From Betaproteobacteria bacterium (GTDB taxonomy: Bacteria; Pseudomonadota; Gammaproteobacteria; Burkholderiales; Burkholderiaceae_C), in contig JADJWD010000007.1 of assembly GCA_016716535.1 (NCBI GenBank), positions 868,001 to 932,000 on the forward strand: DNA of 64,000 bases, in the 5' to 3' direction. This document shows, piece by piece, positions 1 to 8,023 of this stretch. The translations under genes were made by a program, and so were the position numbers. Positions within the stretch are counted from its first letter, which is position 1, and each line of letters begins with the position of its first letter. Below the pieces are notes generated by a model. It was given only the letters and a program-made list of their open reading frames with translations. It made no database searches and was not told where the DNA came from.

Positions 1-351
1 TCGCTGGCCGGGCAATTGATGATGTGGAGCTTCACGTGGAGCGCCGGCGCGCCCGACGGCGACTTCTTCCTCGGCCTCGCCTACGGGCCCAACGCCGAGC
101 AGAGCAACGACGCGCGCTTTCGCCTCGCGGCCTTCGACCGCCTCTACGAACGCCAGCGCCGCCTGCCCGACGGCGCCGAGCGGCTGGCGGTGATGCGCGA
201 GGCGAAGAAGCTGATGCTCGCCTACGTGCCCTACATCTCGCACCTGCACGAGATCAACAACGACCTGCTGCACGCGCACGTGCGCGGGCCGATGCGGCAG
301 CCGTTCTCGAGCGACTGGTTCCGCTGGGTCAGCGTGGAGGGCGAGCCCTAG
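1..351 (+). CDS. C-terminal part of a family 5 ABC transporter solute-binding protein (truncated by window edge)
   Basis: The frame is open from base 1 and ends at the TAG at 349-351, so only the last 116 residues are present. They match the tail of periplasmic solute-binding proteins of the peptide/nickel/opine type (SBP_bac_5): a Trp-rich stretch, the pattern FDRLYERQRRLPDG (one helix before the C-terminal lobe), then YVPYI followed by a His-rich loop and the closing WFRWVSV strand. In this family the protein delivers oligopeptides or similar ligands to an inner-membrane ABC permease. The rest of the gene and any permease genes lie outside the window, so the ligand cannot be named. The next gene is convergent. 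Confidence 0.8.
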   Translation, partial: SLAGQLMMWSFTWSAGAPDGDFFLGLAYGPNAEQSNDARFRLAAFDRLYERQRRLPDGAERLAVMREAKKLMLAYVPYISHLHEINNDLLHAHVRGPMRQPFSSDWFRWVSVEGEP

Positions 352-396
352 GGCCGCAGGTAGGGGCCGAGGGCCGCGGGCTCCGCGGCCCGCGCC

Positions 397-2280
397 TCAG
401 GCCGCCAGCCGCTCTTCGATCAGCTTCTTCGTCGCCGGCAGCGCCGCCGGCAGGTGGTAGGCGAGCTGCGCGAAGAGCTGGTCGTGCAGCTTCAGCTCCT
501 CGGTCCAGGCGGCGCGGTCGATGCCGATGACGCTTTGGAACTGCTCGCGCGTGAACGGCAGGCCCGTCCAGCGCAGGTCTTCGTAGCGCGGGCTGACGCC
601 GAAGACGTTCTCGCTGCCGCTGGCCTTGTTCTCGATGCGGCCGAGCACCCACTCGAGCACGCGCATGTTCTCGCCATAGCCGGGCCAGACGAACTTGCCG
701 TCGGCGCCCTTCCGGAACCAGTTGACGCAGTAGATGCGCGGCAGCTTGGAGCCGGCCTTCTCGAGCTTGGCGCCGAGGTCGAGCCAGTGCTGGAAGTAGT
801 CGCTCATGTTGTAGCCGGCGAACGGCAGCATGGCGAACGGGTCGCGGCGCACGATGCCTTGCGCGCCGGCCTGCGCCGCGGTCGTCTCGCTGCCCATCGT
901 CGCGGCCATGTAGACGCCTTCGGCCCAGTTGCGCGCCTCGGTGACCAGCGGCACCGTCGTGCTGCGCCGGCCGCCGAAGACGAAGGCATCGATCGCCACG
1001 CCCTCGGGGTCGTCCCACTGGTGGTCGAGCACCGGGTTGTTGGTGGCAGCGACGGTGAAGCGCGCGTTCGGGTGCGCAGCGGGGCGCGGCTTGCCGTTGG
1101 CTTCGGGATTGGCCTTCGCGATCTCGGGCGTCCAGTCGCGGCCCTGCCAGTCGACGAGGTGCGCCGGCGGCGTGTCCGTCATGCCTTCCCACCACACGTC
1201 GCCGTCGTCGGTGAGCGCGACGTTGGTGAAGATGACGTTCTTCTTCAGCGAATCCATGCAGTTCGGATTCGTGTGGTCGTTCGTGCCCGGGGCGACGCCG
1301 AAGTAGCCGGCCTCGGGGTTGATCGCGTACAGGCGCCCGTCGGCGTGCGGCTTGATCCAGGCGATGTCGTCGCCGATCGTCGTGACCTTCCAGCCCTCGA
1401 AGCCCGCGGGCGGCACGAGCATGCTGAAGTTGGTCTTGCCGCAGGCGCTGGGGAAGGCGGCGGCGACGTGGTACTTCTTGCCCTGCGGCGACGTGACGCC
1501 GAGGATCAGCATGTGCTCGGCGAGCCAGCCCTGCTCACGGCCCATGTTGCTGGCGATGCGCAGCGCGAAGCACTTCTTGCCCAGCAGCGCATTGCCGCCG
1601 TAGCCCGAGCCGTAGCTCCAGATCTCGCGCGTGGCCGGGTAGTGGACGATGTACTTCGTCTTGTTGCACGGCCAGGCAACATCCTTCTGGCCCGCGGCGA
1701 GCGGCGCACCGACCGTGTGCACGCACGGCACGAAGGCGCCTTCGGCGCCGAGCACGTCCAGCGCGCCGCGGCCCATGCGCGTCATCACCCGCATGCTCAC
1801 GGCGACGTAGGGGCTGTCGGTCAGCTCGACACCAATGTGGCTGATGTGGCTGCCCAGCGGCCCCATCGAGAACGGCACGACGTACATCGTGCGGCCGCGC
1901 ATCGCGCCGCGGAAGAGCGCGTTCTCACCGGTTTGCAGCAACGCCCGCATCTCGGCCGGCGCGACCCAGTTGTTGGTGGGGCCGGCGTCTTCCTGGCGCT
2001 CGGTGCAGATGTAGGTGCGGTCTTCGACGCGCGCCACGTCGGCCGGATCACTGCGTGCGAGGTAGCTGCCGGGGCGCAGTTCCGGGTTCAGCTTCATCAG
2101 CGTGCCGGCGGCGATGAGCTGGTCGACGAGGCGCTGGTATTCGGCCTCGCTGCCGTCGCACCAATAGACTTCGGCGGCCTCGGTGAGGGCGGCCACCTCG
2201 GCCACCCACTCGACGAGGCGGGGGTGTTTGACGTAGGCGGGCACGTGCAGGCGCAGCCCCTCCAGCGCTGGACGGTTCAT
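397..2280 (-). CDS. pckG: Phosphoenolpyruvate carboxykinase (GTP)
   Basis: Cytosolic enzyme that converts oxaloacetate and GTP to phosphoenolpyruvate, GDP and CO2, the entry step of gluconeogenesis. At 627 residues it is the usual length for the GTP-dependent class. The kinase-1a P-loop FPSACGKTN is at about residues 276-284, a kinase-2-like GDDIAW follows, and the C-terminal FAMLPFAGYNMSDYF block typical of GTP-type enzymes is intact. The ATG at 2280 was chosen because a GGAG ribosome-binding site lies eight bases upstream; another in-frame ATG six codons earlier has no such site. The leader carries a long inverted repeat (2319-2377). It is transcribed away from the MOSC gene. Confidence 0.97.
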   Translation of the reverse strand: MNRPALEGLRLHVPAYVKHPRLVEWVAEVAALTEAAEVYWCDGSEAEYQRLVDQLIAAGTLMKLNPELRPGSYLARSDPADVARVEDRTYICTERQEDAGPTNNWVAPAEMRALLQTGENALFRGAMRGRTMYVVPFSMGPLGSHISHIGVELTDSPYVAVSMRVMTRMGRGALDVLGAEGAFVPCVHTVGAPLAAGQKDVAWPCNKTKYIVHYPATREIWSYGSGYGGNALLGKKCFALRIASNMGREQGWLAEHMLILGVTSPQGKKYHVAAAFPSACGKTNFSMLVPPAGFEGWKVTTIGDDIAWIKPHADGRLYAINPEAGYFGVAPGTNDHTNPNCMDSLKKNVIFTNVALTDDGDVWWEGMTDTPPAHLVDWQGRDWTPEIAKANPEANGKPRPAAHPNARFTVAATNNPVLDHQWDDPEGVAIDAFVFGGRRSTTVPLVTEARNWAEGVYMAATMGSETTAAQAGAQGIVRRDPFAMLPFAGYNMSDYFQHWLDLGAKLEKAGSKLPRIYCVNWFRKGADGKFVWPGYGENMRVLEWVLGRIENKASGSENVFGVSPRYEDLRWTGLPFTREQFQSVIGIDRAAWTEELKLHDQLFAQLAYHLPAALPATKKLIEERLAA

Positions 2281-2318
2281 CTTGGAAGCTCCGATCATGG
2301 GTAGGACGATGAGACGGG

Positions 2319-2377
2319 ATGGGGCGAGCCCCGTGCAGACCGCTGCGCCATCGGCGCCTGCGCGAGGCTCGCCCCAT
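2319..2377. repeat. 12-bp inverted repeat in the pckG leader
   Basis: ATGGGGCGAGCC at 2319-2330 is repeated as its exact complement at 2366-2377, leaving a 35-base loop. It lies about 40 bases upstream of the pckG start, in the 261-bp gap between pckG and the divergent MOSC gene. As RNA it could form a GC-rich hairpin in the pckG leader; as DNA it could be an operator. The rest of the gap shows nothing I recognise. Confidence 0.5.
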
Positions 2378-2541
2378 GCCGCCCCTCGGTGCCGCACGCC
2401 CCGGCCAAGGGCCGGGCGGCAGAGGGAAGCCGGACCATTCTGCGGGCAATGTACCGACCCGGTAACTGCCGCAGGCCGGGGGGCTATGCGTTTTCCGTAT
2501 GGGTTCATGCCGGCCGCCCGCGGCCGAACACGGGCTGCGCC

Positions 2542-3108
2542 ATGAAGGTGCTGGCGGTATGCACCGCACGCGCGCAGGAGGTCACGGTCGGCGGACGGCG
2601 CGTGCTGACGGCGATCGGCAAGACGCCGCGCGCGGGCGCCGTCGCCGTCGGCCCGCTCGGCCTCGAAGGCGACGAGCAGGCCGACCCGAGCGTCCATGGC
2701 GGCCTCGCCAAGGCCGTCTGCACCTACCCGAGCGAGCACCACGCCTTATGGCGCACGGTGCGCGCGCAGGCTCGCGTCGCGGCCTGGGACGCGCCCATCG
2801 CGCCCGGACTTTTCGGCGAGAACCTGCTCGTCGAAGGGCTGCGTGAAGACGGCCTGTGGATCGGCGATCAGCTGCGCCTGCCCAACTGCGTGCTCGCCGT
2901 CAGCGAGCCGCGCATGCCGTGCTTCAAGTTCGCCGCCGCGATGGGCTTTGCGCAGGCGCCGAAGCTGATGGTGCAGTCGGGCTACTGCGGCGTCTACCTC
3001 GCGGTGATCACGCCCGGCACCGTGAGCGCCGGTGACGCCATCGAGCTCGTCCCCGGCCCGCGAGAGGTGAGCCTGCGCGAGCTGTTCAGGGCGCGGGCGC
3101 GCGCTTGA
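2542..3108 (+). CDS. MOSC domain protein, YiiM-like
   Basis: A 188-residue protein built almost entirely of a MOSC (molybdenum cofactor sulfurase C-terminal) domain. The signature residues are GDEQADPSVHGG near residue 50, HH..LW after it, GLFGENLL near residue 93 and an EPRMPCFK motif near residue 128, whose Cys is the proposed cofactor or sulfur carrier residue. YiiM in E. coli supports molybdenum-dependent reduction of N-hydroxylated bases; the same role here is an inference from family. The start at 2542 opens directly at the conserved beta-strand MKVLAVC; the frame is open further upstream but without homology. It stands alone, divergent from pckG. Confidence 0.85.
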   Translation: MKVLAVCTARAQEVTVGGRRVLTAIGKTPRAGAVAVGPLGLEGDEQADPSVHGGLAKAVCTYPSEHHALWRTVRAQARVAAWDAPIAPGLFGENLLVEGLREDGLWIGDQLRLPNCVLAVSEPRMPCFKFAAAMGFAQAPKLMVQSGYCGVYLAVITPGTVSAGDAIELVPGPREVSLRELFRARARA

Positions 3109-3118
3109 GGAGGAAAGG

Positions 3119-3149
3119 AGAACCGTTCAGGCCGAGCCTGTCGAAGGCC
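3119..3149. repeat. Dispersed REP-like element
   Basis: The stretch contains CCGTTCAGGCCGAGCCTGTC followed by GAAGGCC. This is the core of a short intergenic repeat common in Burkholderiales, whose usual form includes GAGCCTGTCGAAGG. It sits between the convergent ends of the MOSC gene and the AbrB-like gene. Related cores (GAGCTTGTCGAAGG) occur inside the DUF2339 gene at about 10,520 and 10,635. Confidence 0.6.
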
Positions 3150-3169
3150 GCCCGCCCGCGCACACTGCT

Positions 3170-4339
3170 TCAGCCTTCGCGCCCCCGCTCCGCCAGCCGC
3201 CGCAACTCCAACCGATACGCCGGCCCCGTCAGCACCGACACGGCGACATAGCGCGTGACGTGGAAGGCGGTGACCACCGGCACGCCGAGCTGCAGCACCT
3301 TGGCGGTGATGCACATCTCGGCGATGCCGCCGGGCGAGGTGCCGAGCATCACGGTGGCCGGGTGCAGCCCGGCCAGCGATGCGAGCGCCCAGGCGAAGGC
3401 GGCCGAGGCGGCGATCATCGCCAGCGTGCCGAGCGCCACCGCGCCCAGCCAGCGCGGCGCGGCGCGTGCGAACCGGCGCGTGAAGCGGCTGCCGAGCGCG
3501 ACGCCGAGGAAGACCTGCGCCGCGGGGCTGGCCCACGCGGGCAGCGCCGACAGCGGCACGCCGAGCGCCGTCAGCGCCGCGGTGGCGGCCAGCGCGCCCA
3601 GCACCCACGGGTTCGGCACGCGGAGAAGCCCGAGCACCCAGACGCCGGCGCTGGCCGCGGCGACCAGCAGCGCGAGGCCCGGCGCGTTCGGCGCCAGGCC
3701 GGCCGGCTGCGCCGGGTCGGCCCCGGTGACGCCGGCGAACTGCAAGCCGAACGGGATCAGCGCCACGACGAGCAGCACACGCAACGAGTGCGCGGCGGCC
3801 ACCCGCTCGACGGCGCCGCCGTGGCGCTCGGCCAGCACCGCCATCTCCGAGGCGCCACCGATCGCGGCGGCGAAGAAGACGCCGGCGCGGTCACCGCGCA
3901 TCTCGGGGCTGGCCCACAGCAGCCAGCGGTAGAAGGCGTAGCCGGTCAGGAGCGCCCAGCCGGCGCCGGCCACGAGCGCCGGCGACAGAAGCGCGATCAA
4001 CGCGACGACGTCGGGCGTGAAGTACAGCCCCAGCGCGACGCCGATCGTCCACTGCCCGGCGTTGCGCAGCCGAGTGCTGGCCGCCAGCGGCACACCGGCG
4101 ACGCCGAGGGCCGCGGTGACGAAGAGCGGCCCCAGCATCCACGGCAGCGGCGTGCCGAGCGCGCTGCAGGCGAGGCCGCCGGCGGCTGCGGCGGCGAGCG
4201 TGCCGGTCAGGCGCTTTGCGCGCGTGGCGCCGGAGATCGGCGGGTGGCCGCCGGCCGGCTGCGAGCGGACGCTCGCGTCGGCCTGCGCTTCGTCCTGCGC
4301 TTCCGCTGCCGTGCCAGCCCCCGCTTCGCCCCGCTTCAA
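3170..4339 (-). CDS. AbrB family membrane transporter
   Basis: A roughly 389-residue integral inner-membrane protein with two repeats of hydrophobic helices, each ending in a conserved glycine-rich loop: AAIGGASEMAVLAERHG in the first half and TSPGGIAEMCITAKVL in the second. This duplicated pattern marks the AbrB/PF05145 family, often misnamed ammonia monooxygenase, thought to be transporters of unknown substrate. No ATG is available at the expected position. The TTG at 4339 is preferred because it overlaps the TGA of the upstream reductase by four bases, implying translational coupling. The pairing suggests a shared substrate or redox-related role, but that is inference. Confidence 0.75.
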   Translation of the reverse strand: MKRGEAGAGTAAEAQDEAQADASVRSQPAGGHPPISGATRAKRLTGTLAAAAAGGLACSALGTPLPWMLGPLFVTAALGVAGVPLAASTRLRNAGQWTIGVALGLYFTPDVVALIALLSPALVAGAGWALLTGYAFYRWLLWASPEMRGDRAGVFFAAAIGGASEMAVLAERHGGAVERVAAAHSLRVLLVVALIPFGLQFAGVTGADPAQPAGLAPNAPGLALLVAAASAGVWVLGLLRVPNPWVLGALAATAALTALGVPLSALPAWASPAAQVFLGVALGSRFTRRFARAAPRWLGAVALGTLAMIAASAAFAWALASLAGLHPATVMLGTSPGGIAEMCITAKVLQLGVPVVTAFHVTRYVAVSVLTGPAYRLELRRLAERGREG

Positions 4340-5481
4340 CGCCCGCCGGCGACCACCGCGCCAGCAGCGGCCGCAGCACTCCACGCCGGATAGTCGGTGT
4401 AGCCGACGGCTGCGGTGGCGCCGCCGCGGTAGAACGTCTTCGTGTCGGGCACGCCGATCGGCGCACCGGCCTTGAACCGCGCCGCGAGGTCGGGGTTGGC
4501 GATGAACGGCTTGCCGAAGGCGACCAAGTCGGCTGCCCCGCTGCCCACCGTCGCCTCGGCCATCGCCTGCGTGTAGCCGTTGTTGACCATCCACGTGCCG
4601 GCAAAGCGCCGCTTCAGCGCCGCGTAGTCGAACGGCCACGCGTCGCGCGGGCCGCCGGTCTGGCCTTCGATGACGTGCAGGTACGCCAGCTTCAGCGGCG
4701 CCAGCTCGTCGAGCGCGCTTTCGAAGAGCGCCTGCGCCTGGCTGTCGGGTGCGTCGCCGGGCAGCGGGTTCGCCGGCGAGATGCGCAGCCCCGTGCGGCC
4801 GCCACCGACCGCACCGGCCACCGCGCGCATCACTTCGAGCAGCAGGCGCAGGCGCCCTTCGATCGTGTTGCCGGCGTAGGCGCCGCTCGGGCGGTCGTTG
4901 ATGCTGTCGCGCAGGAACTGGTCGATGAGGTAGCCGTTGGCGCCGTGCACCTCGACGCCGTCGAAGCCCACGTCCATCGCGTTCAGCGCGCCTTGCCTGA
5001 TCTGCGCGACGATGCCCGGGATCTCGTCGTCACGCAGCGCGCGCGGCGGCGAACACGGCACGAGGCCCGTCTCGGTGATCGCCTTGCGCGCCGAGGCGCG
5101 CGCGGTGCTCGACACCGGCGGCGCACCGCCCGGTTGCAGCGAGAAGTGCGAAATGCGCCCGACGTGCCACAACTGCGCGACGATGCGCCCACCGCGCGCG
5201 TGCACGGCGTTGGTGATGCGGCGCCAGCCGGCGAGCTGCTCGGCGCTGTGGATGCCCGGCGCGTCGCAGAAGCCGCGGCCTTCGGGGCAGACCTGCGTCG
5301 CTTCGCTGACGATCAGCGCGGCGCCGGTGGCCGGGTCGGCGCGCTGCGCGTAGTACTCGGCCATCAGCGGCGTCGGCACGTTGCCGGGGGCGGCCCGGTT
5401 GCGCGTCAGCGGCGCCATCACGATGCGCGTGGCGAGCGTGCCGATGTCGGCCAGGCGCAGGGAATCGTAGAGGGTGGTCAT
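4336..5481 (-). CDS. NADH:flavin oxidoreductase, Old Yellow Enzyme family (NemA-like)
   Basis: A 381-residue FMN-dependent TIM-barrel enzyme of the alkene reductase class, which reduces activated C=C bonds and some nitro compounds with NAD(P)H. Visible hallmarks are the FMN-binding start MAPLTRNRA, the LWHVGRISH strand, the substrate-binding HGANGYLIDQFL motif near residue 185, and the phosphate-binding VAFGKPFIANPDL loop near the C terminus. Length and motifs agree with N-ethylmaleimide reductase. The ATG at 5481 opens MTTLYDSL, a typical N terminus. Its stop overlaps the start of the AbrB-like transporter, so the two form a two-gene operon. rlmJ is divergent. The physiological substrate is unknown. 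Confidence 0.9.
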   Translation of the reverse strand: MTTLYDSLRLADIGTLATRIVMAPLTRNRAAPGNVPTPLMAEYYAQRADPATGAALIVSEATQVCPEGRGFCDAPGIHSAEQLAGWRRITNAVHARGGRIVAQLWHVGRISHFSLQPGGAPPVSSTARASARKAITETGLVPCSPPRALRDDEIPGIVAQIRQGALNAMDVGFDGVEVHGANGYLIDQFLRDSINDRPSGAYAGNTIEGRLRLLLEVMRAVAGAVGGGRTGLRISPANPLPGDAPDSQAQALFESALDELAPLKLAYLHVIEGQTGGPRDAWPFDYAALKRRFAGTWMVNNGYTQAMAEATVGSGAADLVAFGKPFIANPDLAARFKAGAPIGVPDTKTFYRGGATAAVGYTDYPAWSAAAAAGAVVAGGR

Positions 5482-5636
5482 CGTGCGGTGGAGGCTAGCG
5501 CAGCCCCGATGCGCCGCCTTTGCGGCGACGCAAGCCGGGCGCATCGGTTGCCTCGGCCTCAACCGCGCTTCCCGCCCGCTGGCACGCACCGTGGCAATGC
5601 GGCCGACCGGGCGCCGCGCGGTGGCAACATCGGCCC

Positions 5637-6506
5637 ATGCTCGCCTACCGCCACGCCTTCCACGCCGGCAACCACGCCGACGTGCTCAAGCACGTCGTGC
5701 TGGCCGAGCTGCTGCGCTATCTGAACGAAAAGGACAAGGGCTGGCGCTACGTCGACACCCACGCCGGCGCCGGCGGTTACGCGCTCGGCGGCACCTACGC
5801 GCAGAAGCACCGCGAGTACGAGGCCGGCATCGGGCGGCTCTACGAGCGGGATGCCGCCGCCGCAGCGCTGCCGGCGGCGGTGGCGCGCTACGTCGAACTG
5901 GTGCGCGCCTTCAACGACGGTGGCGCGCTGCGCCAGGTGCCCGGCTCGCCGGCGATCGCACGCGCGCTGATGCGGCCGCAGGATCAGCTGCGCCTCTTCG
6001 AGCTGCACCCCACCGAGCACAAGATCCTCGCCAGCTACCTCGGCGAAGAAGCCGGCTGCGAAGTGCGGCTGGCCGACGGCTACGGGGCGCTGAAGTCGGT
6101 GCTGCCGCCGCCGACTCGCCGCGGCCTCGTGCTGATCGACCCGCCGTACGAGCTGAAGACCGACTACGCGAAGGCGCTGAACGCGATGCGCGAGGCGCTG
6201 ACGCGCTTCCCCGAAGGCGTCGTGATGGTCTGGCTGCCGCAGGTGCAGCTCGTCGAGGCGGCGCAGCTGCCGCAGCGCCTGAAGGCCAGCGCCGAAGCGC
6301 AGGCGAAGAAGGGCTGGCTGCACGCGCGGCTGACGGTGGCCGAAGCCGGCGAGCGCGGCTTCGGCCTGATGGGCAGCAGCGTCTTCATCGCCAACCCGCC
6401 GCACACGCTGCACGGCACGCTGCAGCCGGTGCTGCCGTTTTTGGCGCGCGAGCTGGCGCAGTTCGAGGGGGCGAAAGGGTTCGTGGAGAAGTCGGTGGCG
6501 GCGTAG
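5637..6506 (+). CDS. rlmJ: 23S rRNA (adenine-2030-N6)-methyltransferase
   Basis: A 289-residue SAM-dependent methyltransferase that in E. coli modifies A2030 of 23S rRNA. The N terminus (YRHAFHAGNHADVLKH) is diagnostic of the RlmJ/YhiR family, followed by the SAM-binding DTHAGAGGY loop and the catalytic DPPYE motif near residue 167, which positions the target adenine amino group. The start at 5637 puts the conserved first residues at the N terminus. It lies 155 bases from the divergent reductase gene, with which it may share a promoter region, and ends six bases before the convergent DUF3999 gene. Confidence 0.95.
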   Translation: MLAYRHAFHAGNHADVLKHVVLAELLRYLNEKDKGWRYVDTHAGAGGYALGGTYAQKHREYEAGIGRLYERDAAAAALPAAVARYVELVRAFNDGGALRQVPGSPAIARALMRPQDQLRLFELHPTEHKILASYLGEEAGCEVRLADGYGALKSVLPPPTRRGLVLIDPPYELKTDYAKALNAMREALTRFPEGVVMVWLPQVQLVEAAQLPQRLKASAEAQAKKGWLHARLTVAEAGERGFGLMGSSVFIANPPHTLHGTLQPVLPFLARELAQFEGAKGFVEKSVAA

Positions 6507-6511
6507 CCGCC

Positions 6512-8023
6512 TCAGCCCGAACGGGTCGGCGAACGCGCCAGCCTCCACACCATCCACGCCAGCGCCGCGACGCCGGCGAGCAGCACCGCCCACAGCAGCG
6601 CCGGGCGCCATTCGGTCCAGCGTTGGCGCCAGGCTTCGGCGCGTGCCACCGCCTCGTTCTCGCGCCAGGCGCCGAGCGTCGCGTGGCCCAGGCGCGCGCG
6701 CTCCTGCTCGAGCGCGGGCACCAGCGTCGTGATCGGCAGCGCGCCGGCCGGTGCGTCGGCCGAGCCGGCTTGCAGGCGGTACGGCGGCGTGCCCTGCGCG
6801 GCGAAGACGACGCTTGCCAGCGGCGCGCGCACCGCCAGCGGCACCGCCGGCAGCGGCCCCGAGCGCAGGTCGGGCACCAGGCGCAGGTAGCGCACGCGCA
6901 CCGGCAGCGACAGCGGCGGCGGGCGGTCGAACGTGGCGCCGCGTTCGAGCCGGTAGAAGACCGTCTGCGCGAGGTCGCGCCACGGTTCGTCGATGCGCGA
7001 GCGGCCCTGCACGCGCACCGGCGCGACGCGCGCCGCGTCACCGAGCGCGAGGTCGATGTCGGCCAAGGGCAGCACGGCGCCAAGGTCGTAGGTCAGAGCG
7101 CCTTTCGCATCGTCGGGCGCGCCGGCAGCGATCGGCGGCACCTCGAACGCCACCGGCGGCTCGGGCCGCACGCGCTCGGGCCGTGCGAACACCTGCGTCG
7201 CCGCAGTGAGCACCGGCGCGCTTGCGGCGTCGAGCCAGCGCAGGCGGACGAAGCGCGTTTCGCGCCCGGCACCGGCCGTGCGGCCCGCGGCAAGCGGCAC
7301 TTCGGATTGCGCCAGGCGCGCGCCAGCCGCGTCGAGCGCCAGCAGCTGCCCGCCGCCGGCGGCGCGCCATTGCCGCAGATCGTCGCTGAGCGCCAGCTCG
7401 TAGGCGGCGGTGAAGGGCGGGGTGTTCGCGGCCCACGCCAGCCGCAGCTTGTGCGCCGGCAGCTCGTCGCTCGCGCGCTCCTTCGGGTCGCCGAGGTCGA
7501 TCAGCCAGCCGGGGGCCGGGGCTGCGGCCGAGGTCGCCCCCGCCGCCCCGGCGCGTGGCGCTGCCGCTGGCGCCGCGCGCCGCACGGTGATGCGATCGCC
7601 CACCACCTGTACCTCGATCGGCAGGCCCGGCTCGGCCTGGCCCGGCCGGCGCGGCGGCAGCAGGTACAGCGCGGCGGGCCGCGTCGCCTCGCGCGCGTGC
7701 ACCTGCTCGGCGGGCGGCGCGAGCAACGCGAACGGCACGCGCTCGCCGCGCGCGTCGACGATGCGCAGGTCCGCCAGGCTCGCCTGCCGCGCCTGCGTGT
7801 AGGCGCTCACCGGCAGCGGCAGGCGCACGAAGGCGCCCGGCTGCTCGACGACGATCGGCGCTTCGAAGCGCAGCGACACCTCGTCGGCCGCCGTGGCGGG
7901 CGTCGGCGACACAGCGGCGAGCGTGGCGGCAAGCGCGACGGCGATCGCGACGTTGAACGCGAGCATCGATGCGGAACGTCGCGCGCCATTCACCTCTCGC
8001 CCGCCCAACTCAAGCCTGCGCAT
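6512..8023 (-). CDS. DUF3999 domain protein, secreted with C-terminal membrane anchor
   Basis: A 503-residue protein with an N-terminal signal segment (about residues 20-45, ending in ATAA), a long beta-rich periplasmic region with repeated RLRW/RYLRL strand motifs, and one C-terminal membrane helix near residues 478-497 followed by an Arg-rich cytoplasmic tail. This is the DUF3999 family, whose members usually sit next to a DUF2339 gene, as here. Its ATG at 8023 overlaps the end of the DUF2339 gene by 14 bases and has a G-rich ribosome-binding stretch; a GTG at 7993 is a weaker alternative. The role is unknown; the pair probably works in the envelope. Confidence 0.75.
   Translation of the reverse strand: MRRLELGGREVNGARRSASMLAFNVAIAVALAATLAAVSPTPATAADEVSLRFEAPIVVEQPGAFVRLPLPVSAYTQARQASLADLRIVDARGERVPFALLAPPAEQVHAREATRPAALYLLPPRRPGQAEPGLPIEVQVVGDRITVRRAAPAAAPRAGAAGATSAAAPAPGWLIDLGDPKERASDELPAHKLRLAWAANTPPFTAAYELALSDDLRQWRAAGGGQLLALDAAGARLAQSEVPLAAGRTAGAGRETRFVRLRWLDAASAPVLTAATQVFARPERVRPEPPVAFEVPPIAAGAPDDAKGALTYDLGAVLPLADIDLALGDAARVAPVRVQGRSRIDEPWRDLAQTVFYRLERGATFDRPPPLSLPVRVRYLRLVPDLRSGPLPAVPLAVRAPLASVVFAAQGTPPYRLQAGSADAPAGALPITTLVPALEQERARLGHATLGAWRENEAVARAEAWRQRWTEWRPALLWAVLLAGVAALAWMVWRLARSPTRSG

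Noticed and set aside
2281..2541. Riboswitch or attenuator before pckG
   Set aside because: Only one long hairpin is visible; no known riboswitch core or T-run terminator can be recognised, so only the inverted repeat is reported.
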